Of a stretch of DNA of 64,000 nucleotides, positions 33,549-41,890 are shown piece after piece. The notes under the pieces are model-generated. The model had not been told where the DNA came from and ran no database searches. It was given only the letters and a program-made list of their open reading frames with translations. Location: the NCBI GenBank assembly GCA_963765725.1, contig CAVXXI010000001.1:744001-808000 (forward strand), read 5' to 3'. Made by a program: the position numbers and the translations under genes. This stretch comes from DASQEH01 sp963765725. Lineage in GTDB: Bacteria > Actinomycetota > Actinomycetes > Propionibacteriales > Nocardioidaceae. Within the stretch, counting starts at the first letter, position 1, and the number at the start of each line of letters is the position of its first letter.

Positions 33549-34727
33549 ATGCTCCGATGGCTCACGGCAGGGGAATCGCACGGTCAGGCCCTGGTCGCGA
33601 TCCTCGAAGGGATGCCCGCCGGCGTGGCGATCACGACCGCCGACGTCGCGGCCGCTCTCGCGCGCCGGCGCCTCGGTTACGGCCGCGGGTCCCGGATGAC
33701 GTTCGAGCAGGACGCCGTGACGCTGCTGGGCGGTGTACGCCACGGGCGGACGCTGGGTGGGCCGGTGGCCATCACGATCGGCAACACCGAGTGGCCGAAG
33801 TGGGACGAGGTGATGGCGGCCGACCCCGTCGACGACGCGGTGCTGCAGGGACTCGCCCGCAACGCCCCTCTCACCCGGCCGCGTCCCGGGCACGCCGATC
33901 TCGTCGGCATGCAGAAGTACGGGTTCGGCGAGGCCCGGCCGGTGCTGGAAAGGTCGAGTGCCCGCGAGACCGCTGCCCGGGTCGCGCTCGGCGCGGTCGC
34001 TGGCGCCTTTCTCGACCAGGCCCTCGACGTACAGCTGGTTGCTCACGTGGTGTCGATCGGCGCCGCCGAGGCGCCCCGGGGGGTGCTGCCCACGGCTGGC
34101 GACAGGCAGCGGCTCGAGGCCGACCCGGTCCGGTGTCTCGACCAGGAGGCGAGCGCGGCGATGGTCGCCGAGATCGACAAGGCCCACAAGGACGGCGACA
34201 CCCTCGGCGGGGTCGTCGAGATCGTCGCCTACGGGCTGCCTCCCGGGCTGGGCTCCTATGTGCACTGGGACCGCCGCCTCGACTCGCGGCTCGCCGGAGC
34301 GCTGATGGGGATCCAGGCGATCAAAGGGGTGGAGGTCGGCGACGGCTTCGACGTCGCGCGCGGCCCGGGGTCGCTGGCCCACGACGAGATCGAGCCGGGC
34401 CCGAACGGGATCCGGCGGACATCGGGCCGCTCGGGCGGCACCGAGGGCGGCATGTCCACCGGTGAGGCGCTCAGGGTGCGCGCCGCGATGAAGCCGATCT
34501 CCACGGTCCCGCGGGCGCTCAGGACGGTCGACGTGGCGACCGGAGAGGCGGCGGTCGCGCACCACCAGCGCTCGGACGTGTGCGCCGTCCCGGCCGCGGC
34601 CGTGGTGGCCGAGGCGATGGTCGCGCTCGTGGTGGCGGACGCCGCGCTGGAGAAGTTCGGTGGCGACTCCGTCGCCGAGACACGTCGCAACCGCGACGGC
34701 TACCTCGACAACCTCACGGTGCGCTGA
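33549..34727 (+). CDS. aroC: Chorismate synthase
   Basis: The 392-residue FMN-dependent enzyme makes chorismate from EPSP. Conserved sequences include GESHGQALVAILEGMPAG at the N-terminus, RPGHADLVGMQKYG in the middle and RTSGRSGGTEGGMSTGE plus MKPISTVPRALRTVD later; the family's flavin-site Arg and Ser residues are present. It starts with ATG 33549, 26 nt after the peptidase gene. The stop and the aroK ATG share one base (TGATG). Confidence 0.95.
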   Translation: MLRWLTAGESHGQALVAILEGMPAGVAITTADVAAALARRRLGYGRGSRMTFEQDAVTLLGGVRHGRTLGGPVAITIGNTEWPKWDEVMAADPVDDAVLQGLARNAPLTRPRPGHADLVGMQKYGFGEARPVLERSSARETAARVALGAVAGAFLDQALDVQLVAHVVSIGAAEAPRGVLPTAGDRQRLEADPVRCLDQEASAAMVAEIDKAHKDGDTLGGVVEIVAYGLPPGLGSYVHWDRRLDSRLAGALMGIQAIKGVEVGDGFDVARGPGSLAHDEIEPGPNGIRRTSGRSGGTEGGMSTGEALRVRAAMKPISTVPRALRTVDVATGEAAVAHHQRSDVCAVPAAAVVAEAMVALVVADAALEKFGGDSVAETRRNRDGYLDNLTVR

Positions 34728-35287
34728 TGCCGACGGGCGCTTCCGACGACTCCCGGGATGCCGGCCGCCCGCCGCCTGGCGGTGACCGGCCCCGAGTCGT
34801 CCTCGTCGGTCCGCCCGGTGCCGGCAAGTCCACGGTCGCCGCTCTGCTGGCGGGTCGGTGGGGGGTCGTGGCGTGCGACACCGACGACCTGATCGAGGCC
34901 CGCGCCGGCAAGCCGATCGCCGACATCTTCGTCGACGACGGGGAGGCTGCCTTCCGTGAGCTCGAGTCCGCGGCCGTCGCCGAAGCCTTGGTCTCCGAGC
35001 GCGGGGTGGTGGCCCTCGGGGGCGGCGCCGTCACCAGCGCGGCGACTCGCGCGCTGCTCGCGGGCCAGCAGGTCGTCTTCCTCGACGTCGGGCTCCCCGC
35101 CGCGGCCGCCCGGGTCGGGCTGGGCGTCACCCGCCCGCTCCTTCTCGGCAACGTCCGGAGCCAGCTCAAGGCGCTCCTCGACGCCCGCCGCCCGCTGTAC
35201 GAGGAGGTCGCCGAGCTGACCGTCGCCACCGACGACCTGTCCGCAGAGGCGGTCGCCGACTCCGTCGACCGGCACCTCCGTGGCTGA
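34727..35287 (+). CDS. aroK: Shikimate kinase
   Basis: The 186-residue P-loop kinase phosphorylates shikimate. Walker A is GPPGAGKST at about residues 30-38, the shikimate-binding DTDDLIE and GEAAFRELES follow, and GGGAVTSAAT completes the pocket. Family Arg residues are in RPLLLGN and DARRPLYEE. The first 20 or so residues are a Pro/Gly-rich extension. It overlaps aroC by 1 nt and aroB by 8 nt, so it is an integral part of the aroCKBQ operon. Confidence 0.94.
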   Translation: MPTGASDDSRDAGRPPPGGDRPRVVLVGPPGAGKSTVAALLAGRWGVVACDTDDLIEARAGKPIADIFVDDGEAAFRELESAAVAEALVSERGVVALGGGAVTSAATRALLAGQQVVFLDVGLPAAAARVGLGVTRPLLLGNVRSQLKALLDARRPLYEEVAELTVATDDLSAEAVADSVDRHLRG

Positions 35288-36377
35288 CCCGACCCGCATC
35301 GCGGTCCGTGCCGATTCGCCGTACGACGTGGTGGTCGGCACTGGGCTGGCCGCGGAGCTGCCGGCGATGCTCGGCGAGGATGTGCGGCGGGTGGCCGTCG
35401 TTCATCCTCGCGCGCTCACGGGTCGCGCCCGGGCGCTCAGCGCCCAGCTCCAAGAGGCGGGCTACACCGCCTCGCTCGTCGAGGTCCCGGATGCCGAGGC
35501 GGCGAAGTCGGCGGAGGTGGCGTCGCACTGCTGGCAGACCTTGGGCCGCCTCGGGTTCACCCGCTCCGATGCGGTGGTCGGCGTCGGCGGAGGGGCCACC
35601 ACTGACCTTGCCGGGTTCGTCGCGGCGACGTTCCTGCGGGGGATCCGGGTGGTCCAGGTGCCGACCACGCTGCTGGGCATGGTCGACGCCGCCGTGGGCG
35701 GCAAGACGGGCATCAACACCGCGGAGGGCAAGAACCTGGTCGGGGCGTTCCACGAGCCGGCGGGCGTGGTCTGTGACCTCGAGACGCTCCAGACGCTAGA
35801 GCCCGCCGAGATGGCCAGTGGCCTCGCGGAGGTGGTCAAGTGCGGTTTCATCGCCGACGAGGAGATCCTCGGCATCTGCGAGGCGGACAGCGCGGCCGTG
35901 CTCGACCCCGCATCGTCGGCGGTCCGGCAGCTGATCGAGCGGGCGGTGCGGGTCAAGGCCGAGACGGTGTCGCGCGACCTGCGGGAGTCCACGTCGACGG
36001 GTCGTGAGGTCGGCCGCGAGGCGCTCAACTACGGACACACGCTGGGCCATGCCATCGAGCGGGCGGAGCGGTACACGCTCCGGCACGGCGAGGCGGTCTC
36101 TATCGGCATGGTGTACGTCGCCGAGCTGGCTCGGCTCGCGGGCCGCCTCGACCCGGCGACGACCGAGCGGCACCGCCGGGTCCTGCAGTCGCTCGGGCTG
36201 CCCACCGGGTACGCCGGCGCACCGTGGCGGGAGCTGCACCAGGCGATGCGCGTCGACAAGAAGTCGCGAGGTGACAGACTGCGCTTCGTGATCATCGAAT
36301 CCGTCGGCCGGCCGGCGATCCTCCAGGCGCCGCCCGACGCGCTTCTCGAAGGCGCCTTCGCGCGCCTCGCCGGGTAG
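35280..36377 (+). CDS. aroB: 3-dehydroquinate synthase
   Basis: The 365-residue NAD- and metal-dependent cyclase makes 3-dehydroquinate from DAHP. Motifs visible are GVGGGATTDLAGFVAATFLRG for NAD binding, PTTLLGMVDAAVGGKTGIN, and the metal ligands around the ASGLAEVVKCG and LNYGHTLGHAIE segments. It starts at GTG 35280, eight bases inside aroK. It and aroQ provide the first steps of the pathway whose later steps (aroK, aroC) are encoded just upstream; aroA is not in the window. Confidence 0.95.
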   Translation: MADPTRIAVRADSPYDVVVGTGLAAELPAMLGEDVRRVAVVHPRALTGRARALSAQLQEAGYTASLVEVPDAEAAKSAEVASHCWQTLGRLGFTRSDAVVGVGGGATTDLAGFVAATFLRGIRVVQVPTTLLGMVDAAVGGKTGINTAEGKNLVGAFHEPAGVVCDLETLQTLEPAEMASGLAEVVKCGFIADEEILGICEADSAAVLDPASSAVRQLIERAVRVKAETVSRDLRESTSTGREVGREALNYGHTLGHAIERAERYTLRHGEAVSIGMVYVAELARLAGRLDPATTERHRRVLQSLGLPTGYAGAPWRELHQAMRVDKKSRGDRLRFVIIESVGRPAILQAPPDALLEGAFARLAG

Positions 36378-36387
36378 AGGCAGAACC

Positions 36388-36822
36388 GTGCGTGTCCTGG
36401 TGCTCAACGGGCCCAACCTGGGCCGGCTGGGAGCCCGCGAGCCCGAGGTGTACGGGTCGACGTCGTACGCCGACCTCGTGTCGTCTTGTGCGCGGTGGGG
36501 CATCGAGCTCGGGCTCGACGTCGAGGTCCGGCAGAGCGACGACGAGGCCGAGCTGATCGGCTGGCTGCACGAGGCGGCGGACGCCGGAACCCCGGTCGTG
36601 CTCAACCCGGCGGCGTTCACCCACTACTCCTACGGGCTGCGTGACGCGTGCGCGCAGCTGCGCGCTCCCCTCGTCGAGGTCCACCTCACCAACCCGGCGG
36701 CACGAGAGACGTTCCGCCACACCAGCGTGATCGCGGGCGTCGCGACCGGGACCATCGCCGGCTTCGGCACGGAGTCCTACCGGCTGGCGCTGTCCTGGCT
36801 GGCTGCGTCGGCAGGCGCGTGA
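36388..36822 (+). CDS. aroQ: Type II 3-dehydroquinate dehydratase
   Basis: This is a 144-residue dodecameric type II dehydroquinase. NGPNLGRLGAREPEVYG contains the catalytic Arg and Tyr, LNPAAFTHYSY and VEVHLTN supply the Asn and His, and FRHTSVIAGVATGTIAGFG completes the active site. GTG 36388 is 10 nt after aroB. The final 46 bp overlap antisense with a minus-strand gene. Confidence 0.94.
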   Translation: MRVLVLNGPNLGRLGAREPEVYGSTSYADLVSSCARWGIELGLDVEVRQSDDEAELIGWLHEAADAGTPVVLNPAAFTHYSYGLRDACAQLRAPLVEVHLTNPAARETFRHTSVIAGVATGTIAGFGTESYRLALSWLAASAGA

Positions 36823-37192
36823 CCCGCCAGGGCACGGACGGTCTGCTGGGCGTCGTGGATGCCGATCCCCAGCTCGTCGCAGAGCAGGCGGACCGCGCCT
36901 GCCTCGAAGCCGGAGTCCATCAGGGCCTGCACTCTGCCCTCCAGGTCCGCGTCGACGTCGATCGCCGGCTGCGAGGTGTAGGTGAGGGCCCGGGTACGCC
37001 GCCGACAGGTACGGCGATCCCGTCGGACGGCTCCAGTCCGGCGGTCGTCGGCTGCTCCACTGACGTCGGCGGCATCCGCTGGGCCGGGACACGCGCCTCC
37101 ACGCTCGCTCGCTGGCGCCGTCGCGTCACCATCGAGAGCCACATCCGCACGATGAACACCACGAGCAGCACGACAATGACCAGCCAGGACAT
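36777..37192 (-). CDS. Small membrane protein with L7/L12-like tail, one frameshift
   Basis: No named function. From ATG 37192 the frame encodes a membrane segment (SWLVIVVLLVVFIVRMW) and a basic/Pro-rich linker. Near 36992, within cccgggccc, the sensible sequence passes to another frame and continues as TYTSQPAIDVDADLEGRVQALM and then AGAVRLLCDELGIGIHDAQQTV. This tail resembles the helical C-terminal domain of ribosomal protein L7/L12 and related short proteins. One missing base would join both parts into about 139 residues. The end overlaps aroQ antisense. A real gene is likely but not certain. Confidence 0.55.
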
Positions 37193-37442
37193 GGTGGGCA
37201 GCATAGTGGGATTGCGGCTCCTCGACCTCTCGTCCGCCGCGCCGGCCCGGGCCGACCGGCCGTCCGGTCGGGCTAGGATGAGGGTCGTCCCGTGCGAGCG
37301 GCCGGCGGCGGATGCCGATGACGGTGCCGTTGCGCCGCGGGCCCGAGCCGCAGACGTCCCCGGTGCGGTTAGCCGTGCCCGCGCGACCTGAGCAGGTCGG
37401 GCACCTCCAGACCCCGTACACACCGAAAGCGAAGGCCGCACG
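37193..37442 (+). promoter_or_regulatory. efp upstream region with -10 candidate and bulged hairpin
   Basis: This 250-nt divergent spacer has TAGGAT at 37274-37279, a plausible -10 box for efp. Near the gene, GTGCCC (37375-37380) and GACCTG (37385-37390) pair with CAGGTC (37393-37398) and GGGCAC (37399-37404). They form a 12-bp stem with a GCGC bulge, 38 nt before the efp ATG. I see no gene here. Confidence 0.45.
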
Positions 37443-38006
37443 ATGGCGACGACCAACGACCTCAAGAACGGCACGGTGCTGAACCTCGACGGCCAGCTCT
37501 GGTCGGTCATCTGGTTCCAGCACCACAAGCCAGGCAAGGGCGGCGCCGTCGTCCGTACCAAGCTGAAGAACGTGATGTCCGGGAAGGTCGTCGACAAGAC
37601 GTTCAACGCCGACGTCAAGGTGGAGACCGCCAACGTCGACAAGCGGGCGATGACGTACCTGTACCACGACGGCGAGGCCTACGTCTTCATGGACACCGAG
37701 ACGTACGAGCAGTCGGCTCTGTCACCGGAGACGGTCGGCGACGCTGCCAACTTCATCCTCGAGAACCAGGAGGCGACGGTGGCGATGCACGAGGGGATCC
37801 CCTTGTACCTGGAGCTCCCCGCATCCGTCGAGCTGCTCATCGAGTGGACCGAGCCCGGTCTGCAGGGCGACCGCTCCACCGGCGGGACGAAGCCGGCGCG
37901 CCTCGAGACGGGATACGAGATCTCCGTCCCGCTGTTCATCACGTCGGGTGAGAAGGTCAAGGTCGACACCCGCGACGGCAGCTACCTCGGTCGCGTGTCG
38001 AGCTGA
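37443..38006 (+). CDS. efp: Elongation factor P
   Basis: The 187-residue EF-P rescues ribosomes stalled at polyproline. The N-terminal KOW-like domain ends with the loop HHKPGKGGA; the tip residue is K32 (the modified position in other bacteria) in a PGKGG context, similar to the PGKGP-type loops reported for actinobacteria that need no modification. The C-terminal OB domain includes TGYEISVPLFITSGEKVKVDTRDGSY. ATG 37443; a 1-base overlap (TGATG) couples it to nusB. Confidence 0.95.
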   Translation: MATTNDLKNGTVLNLDGQLWSVIWFQHHKPGKGGAVVRTKLKNVMSGKVVDKTFNADVKVETANVDKRAMTYLYHDGEAYVFMDTETYEQSALSPETVGDAANFILENQEATVAMHEGIPLYLELPASVELLIEWTEPGLQGDRSTGGTKPARLETGYEISVPLFITSGEKVKVDTRDGSYLGRVSS

Positions 38007-38422
38007 TGGGTGCCCGCTCCAAGGCCCGTAAACGCGCGCTCGACATCTTGTTCGAGTCCGAGCTCCGCGGCCTCCCGCCGGGTGCGACGCTGCCGGAGCG
38101 GCAGGCGGCCGAGACGCCACCGGTTGCGGACTACACGGTGACCCTGATCGAAGGGGTCATCGAGCGGCTCCCGGAGATCGACGCCACCATCGCGGCGTAC
38201 TCCGAGGGCTGGGCGCTGGAGCGGATGCCGGCGGTGGACCGCAACATCTTGCGCATCGGGGTGTACGAGCTCGAGCACGTCGACTCGGTGCCTCAGGGCG
38301 TCGTGCTCAGCGAAGCGGTCAGCCTCGCCTCCTCGCTGTCGACCGACGAGTCGGCGGCCTTCGTGAACGGCGTGCTGGCCCGGATCGCCGAGGCGGCCCC
38401 CCGGGAGGCGCAGGCGAACTGA
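38006..38422 (+). CDS. nusB: NusB transcription antitermination factor
   Basis: The 138-residue all-helical protein starts GARSKARKRALDILFESE, the characteristic arginine-rich NusB N-terminus. It continues with PAVDRNILRIGVYELEHVDSVP and LSEAVSLASSLSTDESAAFVNGVL. It binds boxA with S10 to prevent premature termination of rRNA transcripts. The efp-nusB pairing is conserved. It converges on bldD with a 21-nt gap and no obvious terminator. Confidence 0.94.
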   Translation: MGARSKARKRALDILFESELRGLPPGATLPERQAAETPPVADYTVTLIEGVIERLPEIDATIAAYSEGWALERMPAVDRNILRIGVYELEHVDSVPQGVVLSEAVSLASSLSTDESAAFVNGVLARIAEAAPREAQAN

Positions 38423-38443
38423 GACCGTGACCGTGGCGGTGCG

Positions 38444-38935
38444 CTACTCGATCTCTTCGCGGGGCTTGGGCCGCAGGACGCCCCAGTTGATCAGCTTCTC
38501 GGCCAGCTGGCTGGGTGACTCGTCGTAGATGACGGCGAGCGTGAGCAGGTCCTCCTGGCGGATGGACAGCACCTTGCCGTTGTAGTCGCCGCGCTGGGCC
38601 TGGATGGTCGAGGCGAACCTCGCCAACGGAGCGGACTCGGGGAGCTCGCCGCGATGCAGCAGCTCCAGGTCGAGGACGAGCTTGGGAGGCGCCTCGCGGG
38701 CAGCGCCGAACTGGTTCGCGCCGGGGAGGAGCTCGGACATGGGAATGCCGTAGAAGTCGGCGAGCTCGGAGAGCCGCTGTACGGTGACCGCCCTGTCGCC
38801 GCGCTCGTACGAGCCGACGACGACGGCCTTCCAGCGTCCCTCGGACTTCTCCTCAACACCCTGGAGCGAGAGCCCCTGCTGTTGACGGATCGACCGAAGG
38901 CGCGCGCCGAGTGCCCTCGCATAGTCTTGCGCCAT
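38444..38935 (-). CDS. bldD: BldD, c-di-GMP-responsive developmental regulator
   Basis: The 163-residue regulator has an N-terminal helix-turn-helix (RLRSIRQQQGLSLQGVEEKS, then VGSYERGDRAVTVQRLSELADFYGIP). The C-terminal domain carries RGD, eight residues, then RQED, which fits the bipartite c-di-GMP signature RGD-X8-RQDD of Streptomyces BldD with one conservative D-to-E change. Binding of tetrameric c-di-GMP and repression of developmental genes are inferred from the family. ATG 38935 is preceded by GGAAGG. It is transcribed divergently from pyrR across an AT-rich spacer. Confidence 0.92.
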   Translation of the reverse strand: MAQDYARALGARLRSIRQQQGLSLQGVEEKSEGRWKAVVVGSYERGDRAVTVQRLSELADFYGIPMSELLPGANQFGAAREAPPKLVLDLELLHRGELPESAPLARFASTIQAQRGDYNGKVLSIRQEDLLTLAVIYDESPSQLAEKLINWGVLRPKPREEIE

Positions 38936-38971
38936 TAGTATCCTTCCGTTGGCGCTTGAATACTACTCACA

Positions 38972-38995
38972 GTTAACCCGATTAACCTAGGTTGT
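38972..38995. promoter_or_regulatory. Overlapping palindromes in the bldD-pyrR spacer
   Basis: GTTAACCCGATTAAC (38972-38986, arms GTTAA/TTAAC) overlaps the perfect palindrome AACCTAGGTT (38984-38993). TAACCTAGGTTGT (38983-38995) matches 6 of 9 fixed positions of the published BldD box TNACNCWGNGTNA. This is compatible with bldD autoregulation but weak. The surrounding 38936-39020 is strikingly AT-rich for this genome. Confidence 0.45.
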
Positions 38996-39020
38996 AGGTA
39001 TTTAGGCGAAAGCATCCTTT

Positions 39021-39050
39021 AAGGGCCGTCCTGTGAGGCGGAGAAGGAGG
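39021..39050 (+). promoter_or_regulatory. PyrR-binding loop in the pyr operon leader
   Basis: TCCTGTGAGGC at 39029-39039 matches the core of the Bacillus PyrR-binding consensus ARUCCNGNGAGGYU. It is framed by gCCG and CGG that can pair as a stem, and lies directly before the ribosome site AGGAGG (39045-39050) of pyrR. Upstream CCTTTAAGGG (39015-39024) may form an alternative pairing. UMP-bound PyrR would block translation of the operon, the mode shown for mycobacteria. Confidence 0.78.
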
Positions 39051-39058
39051 TTGAATCC

Positions 39059-39641
39059 ATGACGTCTACTACACACAGTAGCCAATTCGCTGCAGAAGTA
39101 ACGCGTGTCGTGCTCGATTCCGATGCAATTTCGCGTGCACTCACCCGCATCGCGCATGAGATCCTCGAGCGCAACAAGGGCCACCAGGGTGTGGTGCTCC
39201 TCGGCATCCCGACCCGGGGCGTCCCCTTGGCCGCGCGGATAGCCGCCACCATGGCCGCGGTCGAGGGCGGTGCCGTGCGCCGCCGGTGCCCTCGACATCA
39301 CGATGTACCGCGACGACCTGCGGCTGCGGCCGGCGAGGCCGCTGGAGCCCACGACGATCCCAGCAGGCGGTGTCGACGACGCCGTCGTCGTTCTCGTCGA
39401 CGACGTGCTGTACAGCGGACGGACGGTGCGGGCTGCGCTGGACGCGCTCAACGACATCGGCCGTCCACGCGCGGTCCAGCTGGCCGTGCTGGTCGACCGG
39501 GGGCACCGGGAGCTGCCGATCAGGGCCGACTACGTCGGCAAGAACCTGCCGACCGCGCCGAGCGAGACCGTCCACGTCGCGCTCCGCGAGTACGACGACC
39601 GCGACGCCGTGACGATCTCCGGGACGGGGGGGCAGCGATGA
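39059..39641 (+). CDS. pyrR: PyrR bifunctional regulator/uracil phosphoribosyltransferase, one 1-nt insertion
   Basis: PyrR binds pyr mRNA in response to UMP and has weak UPRTase activity. From ATG 39059 the frame gives AISRALTRIAHEILERNKG and LLGIPTRGVPLAARIA. It is then lost at 39279-39283, where gtgcgccgccggt has one C too many. The correct frame resumes as AGALDITMYRDDLRLRP and contains the PRPP loop VVLVDDVLYSGRT. Corrected length is 193 residues, normal. The first about 80 bases of coding sequence are unusually AT-rich. The stop overlaps the pyrB ATG by 4 nt. Confidence 0.88.
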
Positions 39642-40600
39642 GGCACCACCTGCTGTCGAGCGCCGACCTCACCCGCGACGACGCGCTGCTCATCCTCGAC
39701 ACCGCCGCCGAGCTGCGCTCGCTGGCCGACCGGCCCATCAAGAAGCTGCCGACGCTTCGAGGGCGGACGGTCGTCAACCTGTTCTTCGAGGACTCCACGC
39801 GGACGCGGATCTCCTTCGAGGCGGCCGCCAAGAGGCTCAGCGCCGACGTCATCAACTTCTCGGCGAAGGGGTCCAGCGTGTCGAAGGGCGAGAGCCTGAA
39901 GGACACCGCCTTGACACTGGAGGCGATGGGCGCCGACGCCGTGGTGATCCGGCACGGGTCGTCGGGCGCGCCGCACCGGCTCGCCAACAGCGGCTGGGTG
40001 CGCTCCAGCGTGGTCAACGCGGGCGACGGCACGCACGAGCACCCGACCCAGGCGCTGCTGGATGCGTTCACGATGCGCCGCCACCTCGGTGAGCTCGAGG
40101 GCCGCCGCATCACGATCGTCGGCGACGTGCTGCACAGCCGGGTGGCCCGCTCCAATGCCCTGCTGCTCAGCACCCTCGGTGCCGAGGTCCTGCTGGTCGC
40201 GCCGCCCACCCTGCTGCCGGTGGGCGTCTCGACCTGGCCGGTCGAGACGTCGTACGACCTCGACCGGGCCCTCGACAAGTGCGACGCCGTCATGATGCTG
40301 CGGGTGCAGCACGAGCGGATGAACGCAGCGTTCTTCCCGAGCGCCCGCGAGTACAGCCGGCGCTACGGTCTCGACGACCGCCGTTTCGGCCTGCTGCCCG
40401 ACCACGCGATCGTCATGCACCCCGGACCGATGAACCGCGGGATGGAGATCTCGGCCAACGTCGCCGACTCGGCCCGCTCGGTCATCGTCGAGCAGGTGAC
40501 CAACGGTGTCGCGGTCCGGATGGCCGTGCTGTACCTGCTGCTCAGCGGTGCCGAACCGGGCGCCTCGCCGGCTCGCGCCCGGAAAGGAGCGGCCCGATGA
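39638..40600 (+). CDS. pyrB: Aspartate carbamoyltransferase catalytic chain
   Basis: The 320-residue enzyme condenses carbamoyl phosphate with aspartate. Carbamoyl-phosphate motif STRTRISFE, the SKGES loop, HPTQALLD and MHPGPMNRG are all present. There is no regulatory PyrI gene; control is presumably through PyrR. ATG 39638 overlaps pyrR and the stop overlaps pyrC (both ATGA). Confidence 0.95.
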   Translation: MRHHLLSSADLTRDDALLILDTAAELRSLADRPIKKLPTLRGRTVVNLFFEDSTRTRISFEAAAKRLSADVINFSAKGSSVSKGESLKDTALTLEAMGADAVVIRHGSSGAPHRLANSGWVRSSVVNAGDGTHEHPTQALLDAFTMRRHLGELEGRRITIVGDVLHSRVARSNALLLSTLGAEVLLVAPPTLLPVGVSTWPVETSYDLDRALDKCDAVMMLRVQHERMNAAFFPSAREYSRRYGLDDRRFGLLPDHAIVMHPGPMNRGMEISANVADSARSVIVEQVTNGVAVRMAVLYLLLSGAEPGASPARARKGAAR

Positions 40601-41877
40601 CGGCATACCTGGTGCGCGGCGCCAGCATCCTCGGAGCCGGCGCCGCCGACCTCCTCCTGCACGAGGGGCGGTTCGCCGACCCGGCCGATGCACCGGTTGA
40701 CGCCGTACGGGTCGACGCACACGGCCTGGTCGCGCTGCCGGGGCTGGTCGACCTGCACACCCACCTGCGTGAACCGGGGCGCGAGGACGCGGAGACGGTC
40801 GCCACGGGCACCCGGGCCGCCGCGCGGGGCGGCTTCACCGCTGTCCACGCGATGGCCAACACCGATCCCGTCGCCGACACCGCCGGCGTGGTCGAGCAGG
40901 TCTTCCACCTCGGGCAGGCATCGGGCTACTGCGACGTGCGGCCGGTCGGCGCCGTGACGGCCGGGCTGGAGGGCCGCCGGCTCGCCGAGCTCGGGGCGAT
41001 GGCCGACTCCGATGCGCGGGTGCGCGTCTTCTCCGACGACGGGCGATGCGTGTCCGACGCGGTGCTGATGCGCCGAGCGCTCGAGTACGTCAAGGCGTTC
41101 GACGGCGTCATCGCCCAGCATGCCCAGGAGCCGCGGCTGACCGAGGGCGCCGAGATGAACGAGGGCACCATGTCGGGCGTGCTCGGGATGCGGGGCTGGC
41201 CGGCCGTCGCCGAGGAGGCGGTCGTCGCCCGGGACTGCCTGCTCGCGGGCCACGTCGGGTCGCGCCTGCACGTCTGCCACGTCTCCACCGCCGGCTCCGT
41301 CGAGCTGGTCCGCTGGGCCAAGGCGAAGGGGTGGAACGTCACGGCCGAGGTGACGCCCCACCACCTGCTCCTCACCGACGAGCTCGTCGCGACGTACGAC
41401 CCCCTGTACAAGGTCAATCCACCGCTCCGGACCGCCGACGACGTCCAGGCGCTGCGGGCCGGGCTGGCGGACGGAACGATCGACTGCGTCGCCACCGACC
41501 ACGCTCCCCATCCGACGGAGGACAAGGAGTGCGAGTGGTCAGCCGCGGCGATGGGCATGCTCGGGCTCGAGACCGCCCTGAGCGTCGTCCAGCAGGTGAT
41601 GGTCGACAGCGAGCTGATGGGCTGGGACGGTGTCGCCGACCGGATGTCGGTCCGGCCGGCGCGGATCGGCCGGCTCGCCGACCACGGCCAGCAGCTCCAG
41701 GTCGGCGCCCCGGGCCACCTCACGCTCGTGGACCCCTCGGCGCGTCGCGTCGTCGACCCGACCGACTCGGCGTCGCTGTCGCGCAACACCCCGTTCGCCG
41801 GGATGCAGCTGCCGGGGGCCGTCGTGGCGACGTTCCTGGCGGGCCGGCCCACCGTCCTCGACGGCAAGCTCCAGTGA
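40597..41877 (+). CDS. pyrC: Dihydroorotase
   Basis: The 426-residue type I (PyrC/AllB-like) amidohydrolase has the metal motif DLHTHLREPGREDAET, the HVCHVSTAGS histidine region, EVTPHHLLLTD and the catalytic TDHAPH. It converts carbamoyl-aspartate to dihydroorotate. Translation is coupled to pyrB. A 22-nt repeat array starts about 14 nt after the stop, where other actinobacteria often encode a small membrane protein before carA. Confidence 0.95.
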   Translation: MTAYLVRGASILGAGAADLLLHEGRFADPADAPVDAVRVDAHGLVALPGLVDLHTHLREPGREDAETVATGTRAAARGGFTAVHAMANTDPVADTAGVVEQVFHLGQASGYCDVRPVGAVTAGLEGRRLAELGAMADSDARVRVFSDDGRCVSDAVLMRRALEYVKAFDGVIAQHAQEPRLTEGAEMNEGTMSGVLGMRGWPAVAEEAVVARDCLLAGHVGSRLHVCHVSTAGSVELVRWAKAKGWNVTAEVTPHHLLLTDELVATYDPLYKVNPPLRTADDVQALRAGLADGTIDCVATDHAPHPTEDKECEWSAAAMGMLGLETALSVVQQVMVDSELMGWDGVADRMSVRPARIGRLADHGQQLQVGAPGHLTLVDPSARRVVDPTDSASLSRNTPFAGMQLPGAVVATFLAGRPTVLDGKLQ

Positions 41878-41890
41878 CCGCGCCCACTCG

